The position numbers were made by a program, and so were the translations under genes. Source: Prosthecobacter fusiformis (GTDB taxonomy: Bacteria > Verrucomicrobiota > Verrucomicrobiia > Verrucomicrobiales > Verrucomicrobiaceae). Taken from it: a stretch of 64,000 bases of DNA. Below the pieces are notes generated by a model, which ran no database searches, had not been told where the DNA came from, and worked only from the letters and a program-made list of their open reading frames with translations. This document shows, piece by piece, positions 51,241 to 60,092 of the stretch; positions within the stretch are counted from its first letter, which is position 1; each line of letters starts with the position of its first letter. Where the stretch lies: NCBI RefSeq assembly GCF_004364345.1, contig NZ_SOCA01000001.1, forward strand, positions 930,001-994,000. Reading direction: 5' to 3'.

Positions 51241-52395
51241 ATGCCTCCTCACATCCCGCAGATCGCCATGCTGGTGGATACCTCCCGCACTTACGGGCAG
51301 GACATCGTGGCCGGGGTGCGCCGTTATGTGGCCGAGCATGAGCCGTGGTCCCTTTACCTGGAGCCGCGTGATCTTCTTTCCAGTTATCCCGCCTGGCTGG
51401 AGCAATGGCCCGGCGATGGCATCCTCGCCCGCACGGGCGATGCCGCCATGCTGCAAAGGCTGAAGGCCACCGGCCTGCCCGTCATCGAGCTTCGCGATTC
51501 CTCTCCCGACCAACCCTTCCCCTTTGTCGGCATGGACAACAGTGAGATCGGCGTACGCGTGGCCGTTCATCTGCGCAGCCGTGGTTTCCAAAGATTCGCC
51601 GCCTATCTGGACCCATCCCTGGATTTCTTTCGCGAGCGCATTCAGCGTTTTGTCGAAACAGTCAAAAGTGAAGGTTACGAGTGCCCCACCTTTGAGGCCT
51701 TCTCACCCAGCCAGCGCCCGCGTTGGGACGAGCATCAAAAAGCCCTCGCGGACTGGCTCATCTCCCTGGAAAAACCTGTCGGTGTCTTCGCCAGCAACGA
51801 CCAGCTCGGCTTTTGGCTTTTGGATGCCGCCCGTCGCGCCGGAATCTCCGTGCCAGAACAAGTGGCCGTCGTCGGTGCAGAAAATGACCGCCTCCTTTGC
51901 GAAACCGCCTGGCCACCTCTTTCCAGTGTACAGCTTCGTGGTCAGGCCGTCGGTTATGCCGCTTCTCAAATGCTGGATGGTTGGATGCGCACAGGCATAC
52001 GTCCTCCTGAGCGCACCCTCCTCCCCGCAGGTGACTTTGTCATTCGCCAGTCGTCGGACATTGTCGCTGTGGAGGATCCCCGCCTCGCCCGTGCCCTCAC
52101 CTTTATCCGTCAGCACGCCACCGAAAACATCAGTGTCAATGATGTCGCCCGCGCTGGCTCTATTTCCCGCAGCGCCCTGGAGCGGCAGATGAAAAAGCAA
52201 ATCGGCCGTTCTCCAGGGGAGGAAATCAACCGCATCCGTTTCGGTCTTGTAGAGCGCCTCCTCACCCAGACCGGCCTCACCCTGGATGCCATCGCCGAGC
52301 GCGCCGGATTCACCCATCCTCAATACATGGCCGAAGCCTTTCGAAAACGTCAGGGTGAAACCCCAGGCCAGTATCGCCAGCGCCGCAAAATCTGA
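51241..52395 (+). CDS. XylR-type regulator: LacI-like sensor with AraC DNA-binding domain
   Basis: A 384-residue protein. The start at 51241 begins the sensor (QIAMLVDTSRTYGQDIVAGVRRYVAEHEPWSLYL), a periplasmic-binding-protein fold (PFPFVGMDNSEIGVRVAVHLRSRGF, VGVFASNDQLGFWLLDAARRAGISVPEQVAVVGAEND). The C-terminus is an AraC double HTH: HATENISVNDVARAGSISRSALERQMKKQIGRSPGEEINRIRFGLVERLLTQT and AGFTHPQYMAEAFRK. This is the D-xylose-regulator architecture, abundant in Verrucomicrobia. It overlaps nothing but follows the ROK gene by 31 bases, so both may be co-transcribed. It likely controls the sulfatase gene next to it. Confidence 0.93.
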   Translation: MPPHIPQIAMLVDTSRTYGQDIVAGVRRYVAEHEPWSLYLEPRDLLSSYPAWLEQWPGDGILARTGDAAMLQRLKATGLPVIELRDSSPDQPFPFVGMDNSEIGVRVAVHLRSRGFQRFAAYLDPSLDFFRERIQRFVETVKSEGYECPTFEAFSPSQRPRWDEHQKALADWLISLEKPVGVFASNDQLGFWLLDAARRAGISVPEQVAVVGAENDRLLCETAWPPLSSVQLRGQAVGYAASQMLDGWMRTGIRPPERTLLPAGDFVIRQSSDIVAVEDPRLARALTFIRQHATENISVNDVARAGSISRSALERQMKKQIGRSPGEEINRIRFGLVERLLTQTGLTLDAIAERAGFTHPQYMAEAFRKRQGETPGQYRQRRKI

Positions 52396-52449
52396 AAACC
52401 GCTCGCGCAAAGCCTGAACAAGTTGCGCTGTGATGGGAGTTTAAAGAGC

Positions 52450-53865
52450 ATGCGTTATCTTTTGCTCAGCCTCCTCTGCCTCGCCGTCCCCGCCTTCTCC
52501 GAAAGTGCCCGGCCTAACATCGTTTACATCATCGCCGATGATCATGCCTTTCGCGACTTCGGGTTCATGGGCAGCAAGGAGGCCATGACTCCGAATCTGG
52601 ACAAGCTCGCCTCCCAGTCCGCACGCTTCGTCAATGGCTACGTCACCACCAGCCTGTGCAGCCCCTCACTCGGCGTCATGCTCACCGGCCGTTATCCTCA
52701 CCAGAGTAGCCTGACCTATAACCACCCGCCTCCAGGGAATAGCGCCTTCAACAAAATGGCCACGCGTGCCGAGTATGAAAAAGCCCGCAGCCCTGCCTTT
52801 GAAATCATTCGCCGCCAGCCCACCCTGCCCCGCGCCCTAGGCCAGCTCGGATATCACTCCCTCCAGACCGGGAAATTTTGGGAAGGCCATTTCTCCAACG
52901 CCGGCTTCACCGAAGGCATGACCCTCTTCGAACCCCGCCCCGGCCAGGACTACGGAGGCAACCGCGTGATGGAAAACGGCCAACTCGCCGCTCATGGCAA
53001 TGGCGACCACGGTTTAAAAATAGGTCGTGAAACGATGCAACCCATTGCCGACTTCCTCGACCGCACTGCGGGCAAACAACCCTTCTTCATCTGGTATGCC
53101 CCGTTCCTGCCACATCAGCCCCACGATTCCCCCCAGCGTTTTTTCGACCTCCATCAAGGGCGTGGCATCGCCGCACACAAGATCCCCTACCTCGCGTCCA
53201 TCAGCCAATTCGATGATTCCGTCGGCGAGCTCATCGCCATGCTCGAATCCCGCAGCCTAACAAAAAACACCCTCATCGTCTTCATCTCCGACAATGGCTG
53301 GACGCCAAGCTTGAAGCGCGAGAAAAAGAAACCCGACGAATTTGCCCATACCCTGGAGAGCAAATACTCCCCTTTCGAAGACGGCCTCCGCACCCCCATC
53401 CTCTTCCGCTGGGATGGTCACGTTCAGCCCGCTACCCATGAGCAGCTAGTCAGCAGCGTGGACCTCCTCCCTACCGTCCTCGAAGCCCTCGGCACTCCCG
53501 ACATCATGCCCGGTCTCCCCGGCCGCAGTCTCTGGCAAGCCGCCCAGGGCAAAGCCCAACTGGAGCAGCAACCCGTCTTTGGAGAGATCTACCCCGGCGA
53601 TGCCACCGCCCTCGGCCAACCCTCCAAAGACATCGCCTACCGCTGGGTCCGCGACGGGTCATTGAAGCTGCTAATGCCCCATAACCATCACGAAAAAACC
53701 GCCTGGCGCGGCTACGTCAAAGAACTCTCGCTCTTCGATGTCGTCAAAGACCCAGGCGAGAAACACAACCTCGCCAGCACCCATCCTCAGGATGTCCAAA
53801 GACTCCTCCACCTCCTCAATCAATGGTGGAACCCAGGCGATGACTCCGCCGCTCCTAAACCCTGA
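52450..53865 (+). CDS. sulfatase-family protein with altered activation motif
   Basis: A 471-residue exported protein with signal peptide MRYLLLSLLCLAVPAFS. N-terminal metal site: RPNIVYIIADDHAFRDFGFMG and MTPNLDKLASQSARF. The formylglycine motif of type I sulfatases, C-x-P-x-R, here reads CSPSL (Cys 70, Leu 74) in TTSLCSPSLGVMLTGRYPH, so the arginine required in classical motifs is missing. Otherwise complete: SLQTGKFWEGHF, the IWYAPFLPHQPHDSP metal/sulfate region, LIVFISDNGWTP, and PILFRWDGHV. The substrate would be a sulfated sugar or similar if active. Whether it can be activated is in doubt. It is read in the same direction as the two regulators upstream. Confidence 0.9.
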   Translation: MRYLLLSLLCLAVPAFSESARPNIVYIIADDHAFRDFGFMGSKEAMTPNLDKLASQSARFVNGYVTTSLCSPSLGVMLTGRYPHQSSLTYNHPPPGNSAFNKMATRAEYEKARSPAFEIIRRQPTLPRALGQLGYHSLQTGKFWEGHFSNAGFTEGMTLFEPRPGQDYGGNRVMENGQLAAHGNGDHGLKIGRETMQPIADFLDRTAGKQPFFIWYAPFLPHQPHDSPQRFFDLHQGRGIAAHKIPYLASISQFDDSVGELIAMLESRSLTKNTLIVFISDNGWTPSLKREKKKPDEFAHTLESKYSPFEDGLRTPILFRWDGHVQPATHEQLVSSVDLLPTVLEALGTPDIMPGLPGRSLWQAAQGKAQLEQQPVFGEIYPGDATALGQPSKDIAYRWVRDGSLKLLMPHNHHEKTAWRGYVKELSLFDVVKDPGEKHNLASTHPQDVQRLLHLLNQWWNPGDDSAAPKP

Positions 53866-53868
53866 TCA

Positions 53869-55107
53869 TCAAGGAGCGAACTGCACCGGAGTGCTCACCA
53901 TGGCTCCCCGCTCATCGGTCAGGGAGAGGTACCAGGTATTCGCTTCCGCAGGTGGCTTGGGCGCGGTTATACTCTCAGCACTGACCACCGCATCCACGCT
54001 CTGCCAGTTACGTTTGGAGCGTATACCTCCTTCCGTTGTATAGTGCAGCTTCGCTTCTTTGATGGGCACGGTGCTCGTATAGTCAGCCTTGATCACATCG
54101 CCCTCGATCTTTGGGATACCCGGCACGGCGAGCGGCTGGCCGCCCCGGCATTTGGAATCAATGAACAGGCCGATCTCCTCTGGTGCCCAGCCTGGTTGAT
54201 GCCCATGAGGCATCTTCACTTCAATGCGGATATGCTTCTCCCCTGGCACCACATTGAAAGTCTTCATGTAGCTGTCCAAAACGTAATGGATATCATTGGT
54301 GCCATTGACAAAGAACATCGGCACCCGGCAGCGGGGCAGGAGGCTGGAGGGATCGTATTCGCGAATCCAGTCCGCCCGCCGGTCCCCCAACTTATCAATA
54401 GCAGGCTTTTGCACCGACTCCCCCTCGTATAAAAACCCGCACCCATAGACAGGCACCGCCGCTTTGAAGCGGTCATCCAACGAAGCCACCAGGCAGGTCG
54501 TATACCCACCCCAGCTTATACCCGTCACCGCTGTATTCTCGGCCTGTACTTCTGGAAAGGAGCGGAGCAATGAATGCGCTCGAATGACACTGGCAGCCGC
54601 ATGAAACGGCCAGTCATCCGAAGTCGTTCCACCAATCGTGTCGAACTTCTGCGGGCTGCCATGCATAGGGCCACCGTTGGGTAAACGGGTGCGCGGTTCT
54701 CCATTGCGGGGATAGTCCTTCAGTTCACCCGTGACAGGATCGAATATCGGGTCCGGTGGCCGCGAGCCCGAAAGGTCCATCGCGATGGCTGCATACCCGC
54801 GTTTCGCCCATAGGTGTGCCCACTCGACAAATGCCGTTCCGCCACCGCCATGGATCAAAACAACCCCAGGGAACTTCTCCCCCGCCTTGGCTTTGCCCAT
54901 GGTGATCGGAGATGCATAAAAGGCGAATACCTCAGTCGGCTTGTCCTGATAGACCTCACCGGTATAAATCAGAGAACGCACTGGTGAAGTCTGGTCCACC
55001 CATTGCATCCCAGGCACCTTTTTGAGTTCATCGAGATTCCATGGACCCACCTGCTCCGCAGAGACGAGGGTGACTAAAGAAAGAAAAAATGCGGTCAGTA
55101 ACTTCAT
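53869..55107 (-). CDS. alpha/beta hydrolase (acetyl xylan esterase-like)
   Basis: A 412-residue exported hydrolase. The start at 55107 gives signal peptide MKLLTAFFLSLVTLVSA. The fold carries PGVVLIHGGGGTAFVEWAHLWAKRGYAAIAMDLSG, nucleophile elbow GISWGGY, and VPMFFVNGTNDIHYV near the acid residue, with PHGHQPGWAPEEIGLFID supplying the histidine. A C-terminal beta domain (IKADYTSTVPIKEAKLHYTTEGG) is added. It resembles dienelactone-hydrolase-like and acetyl xylan esterases from Planctomycetes and Verrucomicrobia. Its 3' end faces the sulfatase stop, 3 bases away. Substrate unknown. Confidence 0.87.
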   Translation of the reverse strand: MKLLTAFFLSLVTLVSAEQVGPWNLDELKKVPGMQWVDQTSPVRSLIYTGEVYQDKPTEVFAFYASPITMGKAKAGEKFPGVVLIHGGGGTAFVEWAHLWAKRGYAAIAMDLSGSRPPDPIFDPVTGELKDYPRNGEPRTRLPNGGPMHGSPQKFDTIGGTTSDDWPFHAAASVIRAHSLLRSFPEVQAENTAVTGISWGGYTTCLVASLDDRFKAAVPVYGCGFLYEGESVQKPAIDKLGDRRADWIREYDPSSLLPRCRVPMFFVNGTNDIHYVLDSYMKTFNVVPGEKHIRIEVKMPHGHQPGWAPEEIGLFIDSKCRGGQPLAVPGIPKIEGDVIKADYTSTVPIKEAKLHYTTEGGIRSKRNWQSVDAVVSAESITAPKPPAEANTWYLSLTDERGAMVSTPVQFAP

Positions 55108-55189
55108 GGCAGGAAGCCAGGTATAACGCAGATGCAGAGGCATCTTTCCAGACCGATCATCATTATTCCAGCCCGCCTGATTCATCCTG

Positions 55190-56125
55190 TTACCGCTCCC
55201 CCATCCAAAGGATGGTTGTTGTTCCCTGACCGAGAGCTCCGCGAACCACAGCTGCCGTCTGGCGTTCCAGATCGCCTACCCGCACTTTGACCAGGATACG
55301 ACGGGTGCTGCTTTGCACGGAAAGAATGTTGGCCAGCCCCATCGGGTCGCCTGCGGGAATCCCCAGGATGGCCAGGGCGCTAGTCATGTCCAGGATGGTA
55401 TCATCCAGGGTATTCAGGATACCATCACGACCCAGGCGCTGGCTGCGGAGGTTTTGCGCATAACGGATATCGGTTCCGGTGACGGCAGCAATAATCTCAG
55501 GCTGAGCCTCATTGAGATCCAGCACACCGCTGCCATAAACGCTGAACCATTCACGCCATTGCGGATACCCCTCTTCAACCAGTTCCATACCACTGACCAA
55601 GGCCATCTCCTCCACGGAACGGAAGGGCCGATTAAAGGGCATGCCATTGCTGTTGTATAGTTTTCGCTCACCGCCCTGCACTCGGCTCATGTCATCCGCA
55701 TCCACCCAGTCTAACAAACGATCAATTAACGTATTGGCCTGCTGCACATTCATTCCCCAATAAAGAAAAATACGACGTAGGGTGTCCTTATCCTCTCGCT
55801 GAAGCAGGACATTGGGATTGATCAATCCATCCTCCCCAGTCATCTCCACGATGAATTCCTCATCCTCCGCCACCTTGCGGCGCAGCAGCGGATCGTCAGG
55901 CTTTATGTCTGGATTCATGGCGATGGCCAATGCCGCTTCGGAAAGCATCCGCGCACGGAAAACCTGCCTCTTCGTGGCTGCCAGTTCAATGTCCTGCATC
56001 AGCAGCAATGACGTGGCCGCGACCAGTCCAATCAGCAAAGCGATAACCCACAACACCGCCAGCAAAGCTGCTCCACGACGGTGGCGCTGAGTTAAAAAAG
56101 CGGATGTCAGCCGGAGATGCATCAC
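55190..56125 (-). CDS. gspK: type II secretion GspK-like minor pseudopilin
   Basis: A 311-residue protein. N-terminus RRGAALLAVLWVIALLIGLVAATS, the GspK form of the prepilin segment without Glu5. It then has the large globular insertion typical of GspK, including FIVEMTGEDGLINPNVLLQRED, LIDRLLDWVDADDMSRVQGGE and YNSNGMPFNRPFRSVEEMALVSGM. The start overlaps the gspJ stop by four bases. It caps the pseudopilus tip with GspI and GspJ in the type II secretion system. It is the last gene of the run F-G-H-I-J-K. Confidence 0.9.
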   Translation of the reverse strand: MMHLRLTSAFLTQRHRRGAALLAVLWVIALLIGLVAATSLLLMQDIELAATKRQVFRARMLSEAALAIAMNPDIKPDDPLLRRKVAEDEEFIVEMTGEDGLINPNVLLQREDKDTLRRIFLYWGMNVQQANTLIDRLLDWVDADDMSRVQGGERKLYNSNGMPFNRPFRSVEEMALVSGMELVEEGYPQWREWFSVYGSGVLDLNEAQPEIIAAVTGTDIRYAQNLRSQRLGRDGILNTLDDTILDMTSALAILGIPAGDPMGLANILSVQSSTRRILVKVRVGDLERQTAAVVRGALGQGTTTILWMGER

Positions 56126-56886
56126 GGTTTGGGCAACTGCTGGCCAGCGTCCGGCAGAGGAGCGGTGCCATCCGGATTCGGTGTTTCCGTTCCATTTTCA
56201 CCGCCCAGTCCAGCCCCAGGAGGCAGAATACCGGCTCCAGAAATAGCATTGGGAACCACAGGCGGAATCCAAAAGACCGCCCGGGTTTCAAACCCGTCAT
56301 CCAGCCGCAGATTCAGTTCTGCCATCAAGGGACGCCGCGCCTGTTTCCAGTTATTCTCCCATCGGTTGCTGGCCGCATCATAATATCGCCATTCGAAGCG
56401 GCTGACATTATCCATCAAGGGAACCGAACCCTGTTCCTTGGTGTATCGCACTGGCTGTCCAGCACGCAGGGCCTGGGTCTGGCGCTCATCCAGCAGCCGT
56501 AGAGCAACCCGCAGATAGCCCCCGGGCCGCTCTTCTGCATAGAGGTCAACACTGGTATTCGGCGGCAAAGGCGTTCCAGGCGTAAAGGACGTCCCCGCAT
56601 TCACAAAGTTCAGGCTCGGCACATAAGAACTGCCCCTCGCCTGCACCGTCAGCTTCAACTCCGCCTCTCCCGGCAAAGTCCGAAAAGAACGCCGGATAAA
56701 TGAGATAAAATTCTGTCGGATCATTGCACGGTCCTGCATATCCGCCAAGTCATTGCCCAGTTCCATGGTACTGTTCGCAATGCCAAAAATGCCACCCATC
56801 AGGATGACAAAAGCAGACAGCGCCACCACCATCTCCAGCAAAGTGAAGGCAGCAGCAGAGGCGCGATTTAGTAGGCGGATTTTCAT
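56122..56886 (-). CDS. gspJ: type II secretion GspJ-like minor pseudopilin
   Basis: A 254-residue protein starting MKIRLLNRASAAAFTLLEMVVALSAFVILMGG. The prepilin leader is cut before Phe, but the -1 residue is Ala, not Gly. Glu5 is present. Body features QNFISFIRRSFRTLPGEAEL and VSRFEWRYYDAASNRWENNWKQARRP are typical of GspJ. A Pro/Gly-rich tail (about 225-254) extends beyond the usual length. It sits between gspI (11-base gap) and gspK (four-base overlap). Confidence 0.85.
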   Translation of the reverse strand: MKIRLLNRASAAAFTLLEMVVALSAFVILMGGIFGIANSTMELGNDLADMQDRAMIRQNFISFIRRSFRTLPGEAELKLTVQARGSSYVPSLNFVNAGTSFTPGTPLPPNTSVDLYAEERPGGYLRVALRLLDERQTQALRAGQPVRYTKEQGSVPLMDNVSRFEWRYYDAASNRWENNWKQARRPLMAELNLRLDDGFETRAVFWIPPVVPNAISGAGILPPGAGLGGENGTETPNPDGTAPLPDAGQQLPKP

Positions 56887-56897
56887 CGTTTATAGAC

Positions 56898-57332
56898 TCA
56901 GTTCAGGGGCAAAAAAGCCCCTGCATAACGATAGGTTTCAGCCTGCATCTCAATGGCTCCGCTGCCTTCATCCCAACGGGCGACAGCCAGGACGCGAAAG
57001 GTATTTTGCAAAAAGCGTCCATCCTGATTTTGCAGATCCTTCACCTGTTCAATGATCACCCGGTAGGCCACTCCATCCTCGCCAGCTTTGATCTGCTCAT
57101 CCAGTTCACGGATGAGAGGCATCTTCCCGTATTCATCAATGAGTGACTCGAGGCTCTGCTCAATCTCCAGGATGCGCTGCGAGTCAGTGCCCGCTGCGGC
57201 GATCTGGTTCAGAGTGCCAACAAGAGCCAGGGCCGCGATGCTGAAAACAGCAAGGGCCATCACCACCTCCAGCAAAGTCATGCCCCGGTGATGCCAGGTA
57301 TGACGGCTTGTTTGGATAAGGGCTGTCTTCAT
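56898..57332 (-). CDS. gspI: type II secretion GspI-like minor pseudopilin
   Basis: A 144-residue prepilin-like protein: leader WHHRG, then MTLLEVVMALAVFSIAALALVGTLNQIA with Glu5. The body contains EIEQSLESLIDEYGKMPLI and GVAYRVIIEQVKDLQNQDGRF, then FRVLAVARWDEGSGAIEMQAETYRY. The position between gspH and gspJ and the short length support GspI. It begins 4 bases after gspH. Confidence 0.83.
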   Translation of the reverse strand: MKTALIQTSRHTWHHRGMTLLEVVMALAVFSIAALALVGTLNQIAAAGTDSQRILEIEQSLESLIDEYGKMPLIRELDEQIKAGEDGVAYRVIIEQVKDLQNQDGRFLQNTFRVLAVARWDEGSGAIEMQAETYRYAGAFLPLN

Positions 57333-57336
57333 AAAG

Positions 57337-57798
57337 TTATTCCACGGGTGTCCCCGTCAGCGGATGGAAAGCCAAATCACGGATTCCCTCCGCCGATTGA
57401 AAACGGATCTTGATGGGTTCACAAATTCCCTGCTCGCCAAAACGCCAGGAATGGCCTTCAGCCTTTTCCCAGTTCCTTCCGCCGAGACGGTAGATCAGCA
57501 TTCTCATGCCTTTGGGCACTGTAAAATAAGAACCATCCGGCACCTCCACCCCAGGCACTCCAAAGCCTTCCTTATCAAAGACGATGTTCATGCTGCGGCG
57601 CTGGATCACCGAAGCATGAATGGCGAATCTGGACATACGCGTCAGACTCTGGGCAGGCTCAGCGAATGGATCTTCATCATCCAGGAAAGAGAAACTGGCG
57701 AATCCAATGCCGATAATGAGCACCATGATGCTCATCACGACCACTATCTCCAGCATGGTGAAACCTGCGCGTTTGGCAGAAATGTACGCAGGTTTCAT
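57337..57798 (-). CDS. gspH: type II secretion GspH-like minor pseudopilin
   Basis: A 153-residue protein: leader ending KRAG, then FTMLEIVVVMSIMVLIIGIGFASF with the canonical Gly -1 and Glu5. The body has MSRFAIHASVIQRRSMNIVFDKEG and the C-terminal IRFQSAEGIRDLAFHPLTGTPVE, the GspH style of beta strands. It lies 31 bases after gspG. As a minor pseudopilin it would join the tip complex or stabilise the fibre. Confidence 0.83.
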   Translation of the reverse strand: MKPAYISAKRAGFTMLEIVVVMSIMVLIIGIGFASFSFLDDEDPFAEPAQSLTRMSRFAIHASVIQRRSMNIVFDKEGFGVPGVEVPDGSYFTVPKGMRMLIYRLGGRNWEKAEGHSWRFGEQGICEPIKIRFQSAEGIRDLAFHPLTGTPVE

Positions 57799-57829
57799 GA
57801 TTGGTTCCTAGCTGTCGCTCTGATGGATA

Positions 57830-58264
57830 TCAGTCAGAGAAGACATCATCTCCGCCTTCTTTCTTGTCGGGTCCCCAGGAGTAGATCTCATAAGCTGATT
57901 TTTTTCCTGGGCTGCGGTACTGATACTTGGTTCCCCAAGGATCAATGATGGCGTTTTCCTCAGCCAGCTTGCGCTTCACACGTGCATTCCCAGGAGGGGT
58001 CACCAGATCTTCCAGCTTGGCGGGAAGACCACGGTTAAGCGTTTTATACTGGGAGACGGCTACCTTCAAAGTATTCATCTGAGCTTCAGCAGCCGTGAAT
58101 TTGGCGTTCTCATCCACCTCACCCAGGGTGACTGCACCGATGGCGATCAGCAGGGCAATGATCGCCAGCACGAGCATCATTTCCATCAGGGTAAAGGCTG
58201 CACGGAGGGGGGATTGAGACCGGGCAGACTGGCTGCGGGTCAAGATGGATGGGCTGATTTTCAT
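57830..58264 (-). CDS. gspG: type II secretion GspG major pseudopilin
   Basis: A 144-residue protein. The leader is long (21 residues) and ends RAA; the mature form begins FTLMEMMLVLAIIALLIAIG with Glu5, and the -1 residue is Ala. The C-terminal half has the GspG pattern: AEAQMNTLKVAVSQYKTLNRGLPAKLEDLV, DPWGTKYQYRSPGKKSAYEIYSWGPDKKEGGDD, with the calcium-site aspartates. It polymerises into the pseudopilus driven by GspE/GspF. Ordered directly after gspF. Confidence 0.93.
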   Translation of the reverse strand: MKISPSILTRSQSARSQSPLRAAFTLMEMMLVLAIIALLIAIGAVTLGEVDENAKFTAAEAQMNTLKVAVSQYKTLNRGLPAKLEDLVTPPGNARVKRKLAEENAIIDPWGTKYQYRSPGKKSAYEIYSWGPDKKEGGDDVFSD

Positions 58265-58349
58265 GGATGCTGTTTAAGATATGGCAAAATGCTTGGAGTA
58301 GGAAGGACGGCAAAACGTTCGGCTTTAATCTGAGAGAGAGTTTTAATTT

Positions 58350-59600
58350 TCAACTGCGCGACTTCAAGGCGGACACCGTCTGGAAGATGACCGAGATCAT
58401 CATGTAAGCCATGACACCCACCAGTGCTGCCATGACGAGGATGATCACCGGCTGGAGCATGGCCATCACCTTTTCCAGGCTCTTGCTCAGTTCACGTCCG
58501 CAACGGTCAGCGGTGCGCCTGAGAGTACCGCTCAGATCTCCCGTGTGCTCACCGATCCGTACCATCTCCAGGAGCTTCATAGGAAAGAGCCCGGTCTTTT
58601 CCAGGCCGCGTGAGAGTGAGGCCCCATCACGCACACTGGCAATCACAAGCTCCAACTGCTTTTGGATGTATTGATTACCCGAAACACGAGAGGCAAGCTC
58701 CAAGCCTTTTAACAATGGCAACCCACCGCCAGAAAGACTGGCCAGCGTTTCCAAAAACTGGGTGTGAAAGCTCGTCATCAACACATTGCCGATCATGGGC
58801 ATTCTAAGCCTGGCGTGGTCCCATACCGGGCGGCCATTTTTGGACCGTGACCATACCCAGAAGCCCAGCCCCATCAAAGCCAGCACCGCCAAAATGAGCC
58901 ACCAATAAGTGCGGGTGAAATCTGACACCGCCATGACGATCTGAATGCCCTTTGGTACCCCGCCTTTCATGCGGGACATCATGATGCTCAAGCGCGGGAT
59001 CAGGAAGGTAGTAAACAGCACCGTGACGCCAATGGCGGAGACGAAGAGGAACGAAGGATAGATCAGAGCGACGGCCACCTGGCTGCGCATCTCTTGCACG
59101 CTGGCCTGATACTGAGCCTGCCTGCGCATGGCATCCGCAAGGGAGCCACCGGCTTCGCCCGCAGCGGCGACGGAGCAAAAGAGCTCGCCAAAGGAGGAGG
59201 AAGACTGGCGCAGGGCGCTGCTGAAGGGGTGCCCTTCGCGGATGAGATTTCCCAGACGGCGGGCGATGCGGCTGTGCGTGCCGGTGGTGCCTTTGCCTTC
59301 CATCAGTTTCAATGCGGCCTCCAGGCGCATGCCGGCTTCGAGGAGTTCTGAAAGCTCTTCCGTGAAGAGCTGGAGCTGACCGTTGCTCAGCTTGATGGGC
59401 GCATTTTCATCTTCTGGTTCACCCGCTTTGGCTTTCGCCACGGCCTTGGCACCAGCCTTGCCTGCGGCTTCATTGATCTTAAAAGGCTGGAGTCCTCTGC
59501 CAGTGAGCTGCCTCAGGGCTGAGGCGCGGTCCTGGGCCTCGATGGTTCCGGACACATCGCGGCCTGTCGCGTCGGCAGCTTGGTAGGCAAAGTTAGGCAT
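58350..59600 (-). CDS. gspF: type II secretion GspF inner-membrane platform protein
   Basis: A 416-residue polytopic protein. N-terminal PNFAYQAADATGRDVSGTIEAQDRASALRQLTGRGLQPF. Two GspF domains: the first around FTEELSELLEAGMRLEAALKLM and SFGELFCSVAAAGEAGGSLADAMRR, the second around LETLASLSGGGLPLLKGLELAS and LLEMVRIGEHTGDLSGTLRRTADRCGRELSKSLEKVMAMLQPVIILVMAALVGVMAYMMISVI. Three spans lie at about 180, 230 and 385-405. It anchors the assembly ATPase. GspE and GspD are not in the window, so the rest of the system is elsewhere or further upstream. Confidence 0.94.
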   Translation of the reverse strand: MPNFAYQAADATGRDVSGTIEAQDRASALRQLTGRGLQPFKINEAAGKAGAKAVAKAKAGEPEDENAPIKLSNGQLQLFTEELSELLEAGMRLEAALKLMEGKGTTGTHSRIARRLGNLIREGHPFSSALRQSSSSFGELFCSVAAAGEAGGSLADAMRRQAQYQASVQEMRSQVAVALIYPSFLFVSAIGVTVLFTTFLIPRLSIMMSRMKGGVPKGIQIVMAVSDFTRTYWWLILAVLALMGLGFWVWSRSKNGRPVWDHARLRMPMIGNVLMTSFHTQFLETLASLSGGGLPLLKGLELASRVSGNQYIQKQLELVIASVRDGASLSRGLEKTGLFPMKLLEMVRIGEHTGDLSGTLRRTADRCGRELSKSLEKVMAMLQPVIILVMAALVGVMAYMMISVIFQTVSALKSRS

Positions 59601-60092
59601 GGAAGGCGTGAGACAAGCACAGGCTGGGTTTGTTGCAAAGAACCATGTCTGGCTCTGACAGATTCCCTGGCTTATCTCTGAAACAGGTTAATCCATTCAA
59701 GGCAATGGGGACAAATGTGAATTTTTCCCCATGTGGGGATTTTGGGAATTAACTCTTTGATGATCAATAAGTTGCGATGGGGATCCATTTCCCCATCCGG
59801 GGATTTTCGTGGGGAATGCTGGGGATCGTGGGGAAGCTTAAAGCACTTGGCCAAAACTTCAGAGTTGGAGAAAACCCGGCCTTGGATGCTGGCCATCCAT
59901 TGAACGCCGACAAACTTCCGCGAGGGTTGCATGGAAGCACTCACAAGCATCCTTCACTATAAACTGTGGCGGGGTAATCCGCCAATGAAATACCTGGCTC
60001 TTGCCTCAGGGCGGTCAAGCCTTGGATGTGTGCGAGATCTGGAGATCCGCATTTGCCGGAAGTCATCTGGCCGCCATAATGCGCATCCAGCC
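59601..60092. promoter_or_regulatory. divergent regulatory region with inverted repeats TTTCCCCATNNGGGGATTTT
   Basis: About 490 bases between gspF (minus) and the esterase (plus), without a convincing gene. It holds two near-identical palindromes, TTTCCCCATGTGGGGATTTT (59724-59743) and TTTCCCCATCCGGGGATTTT (59788-59807), plus GATGGGGA-TCCATT-TCCCCATC (59777-59798) and further GTGGGGAA words to about 59834. This could be an operator cluster for the secretion genes. Its owner is unknown. Confidence 0.6.

Noticed and set aside
59672-59950. 92-codon minus-strand frame in the region with palindromes
   Set aside because: Its codons are made of the TTTCCCC/GGGGAT repeats, and it has no resemblance to a protein family.
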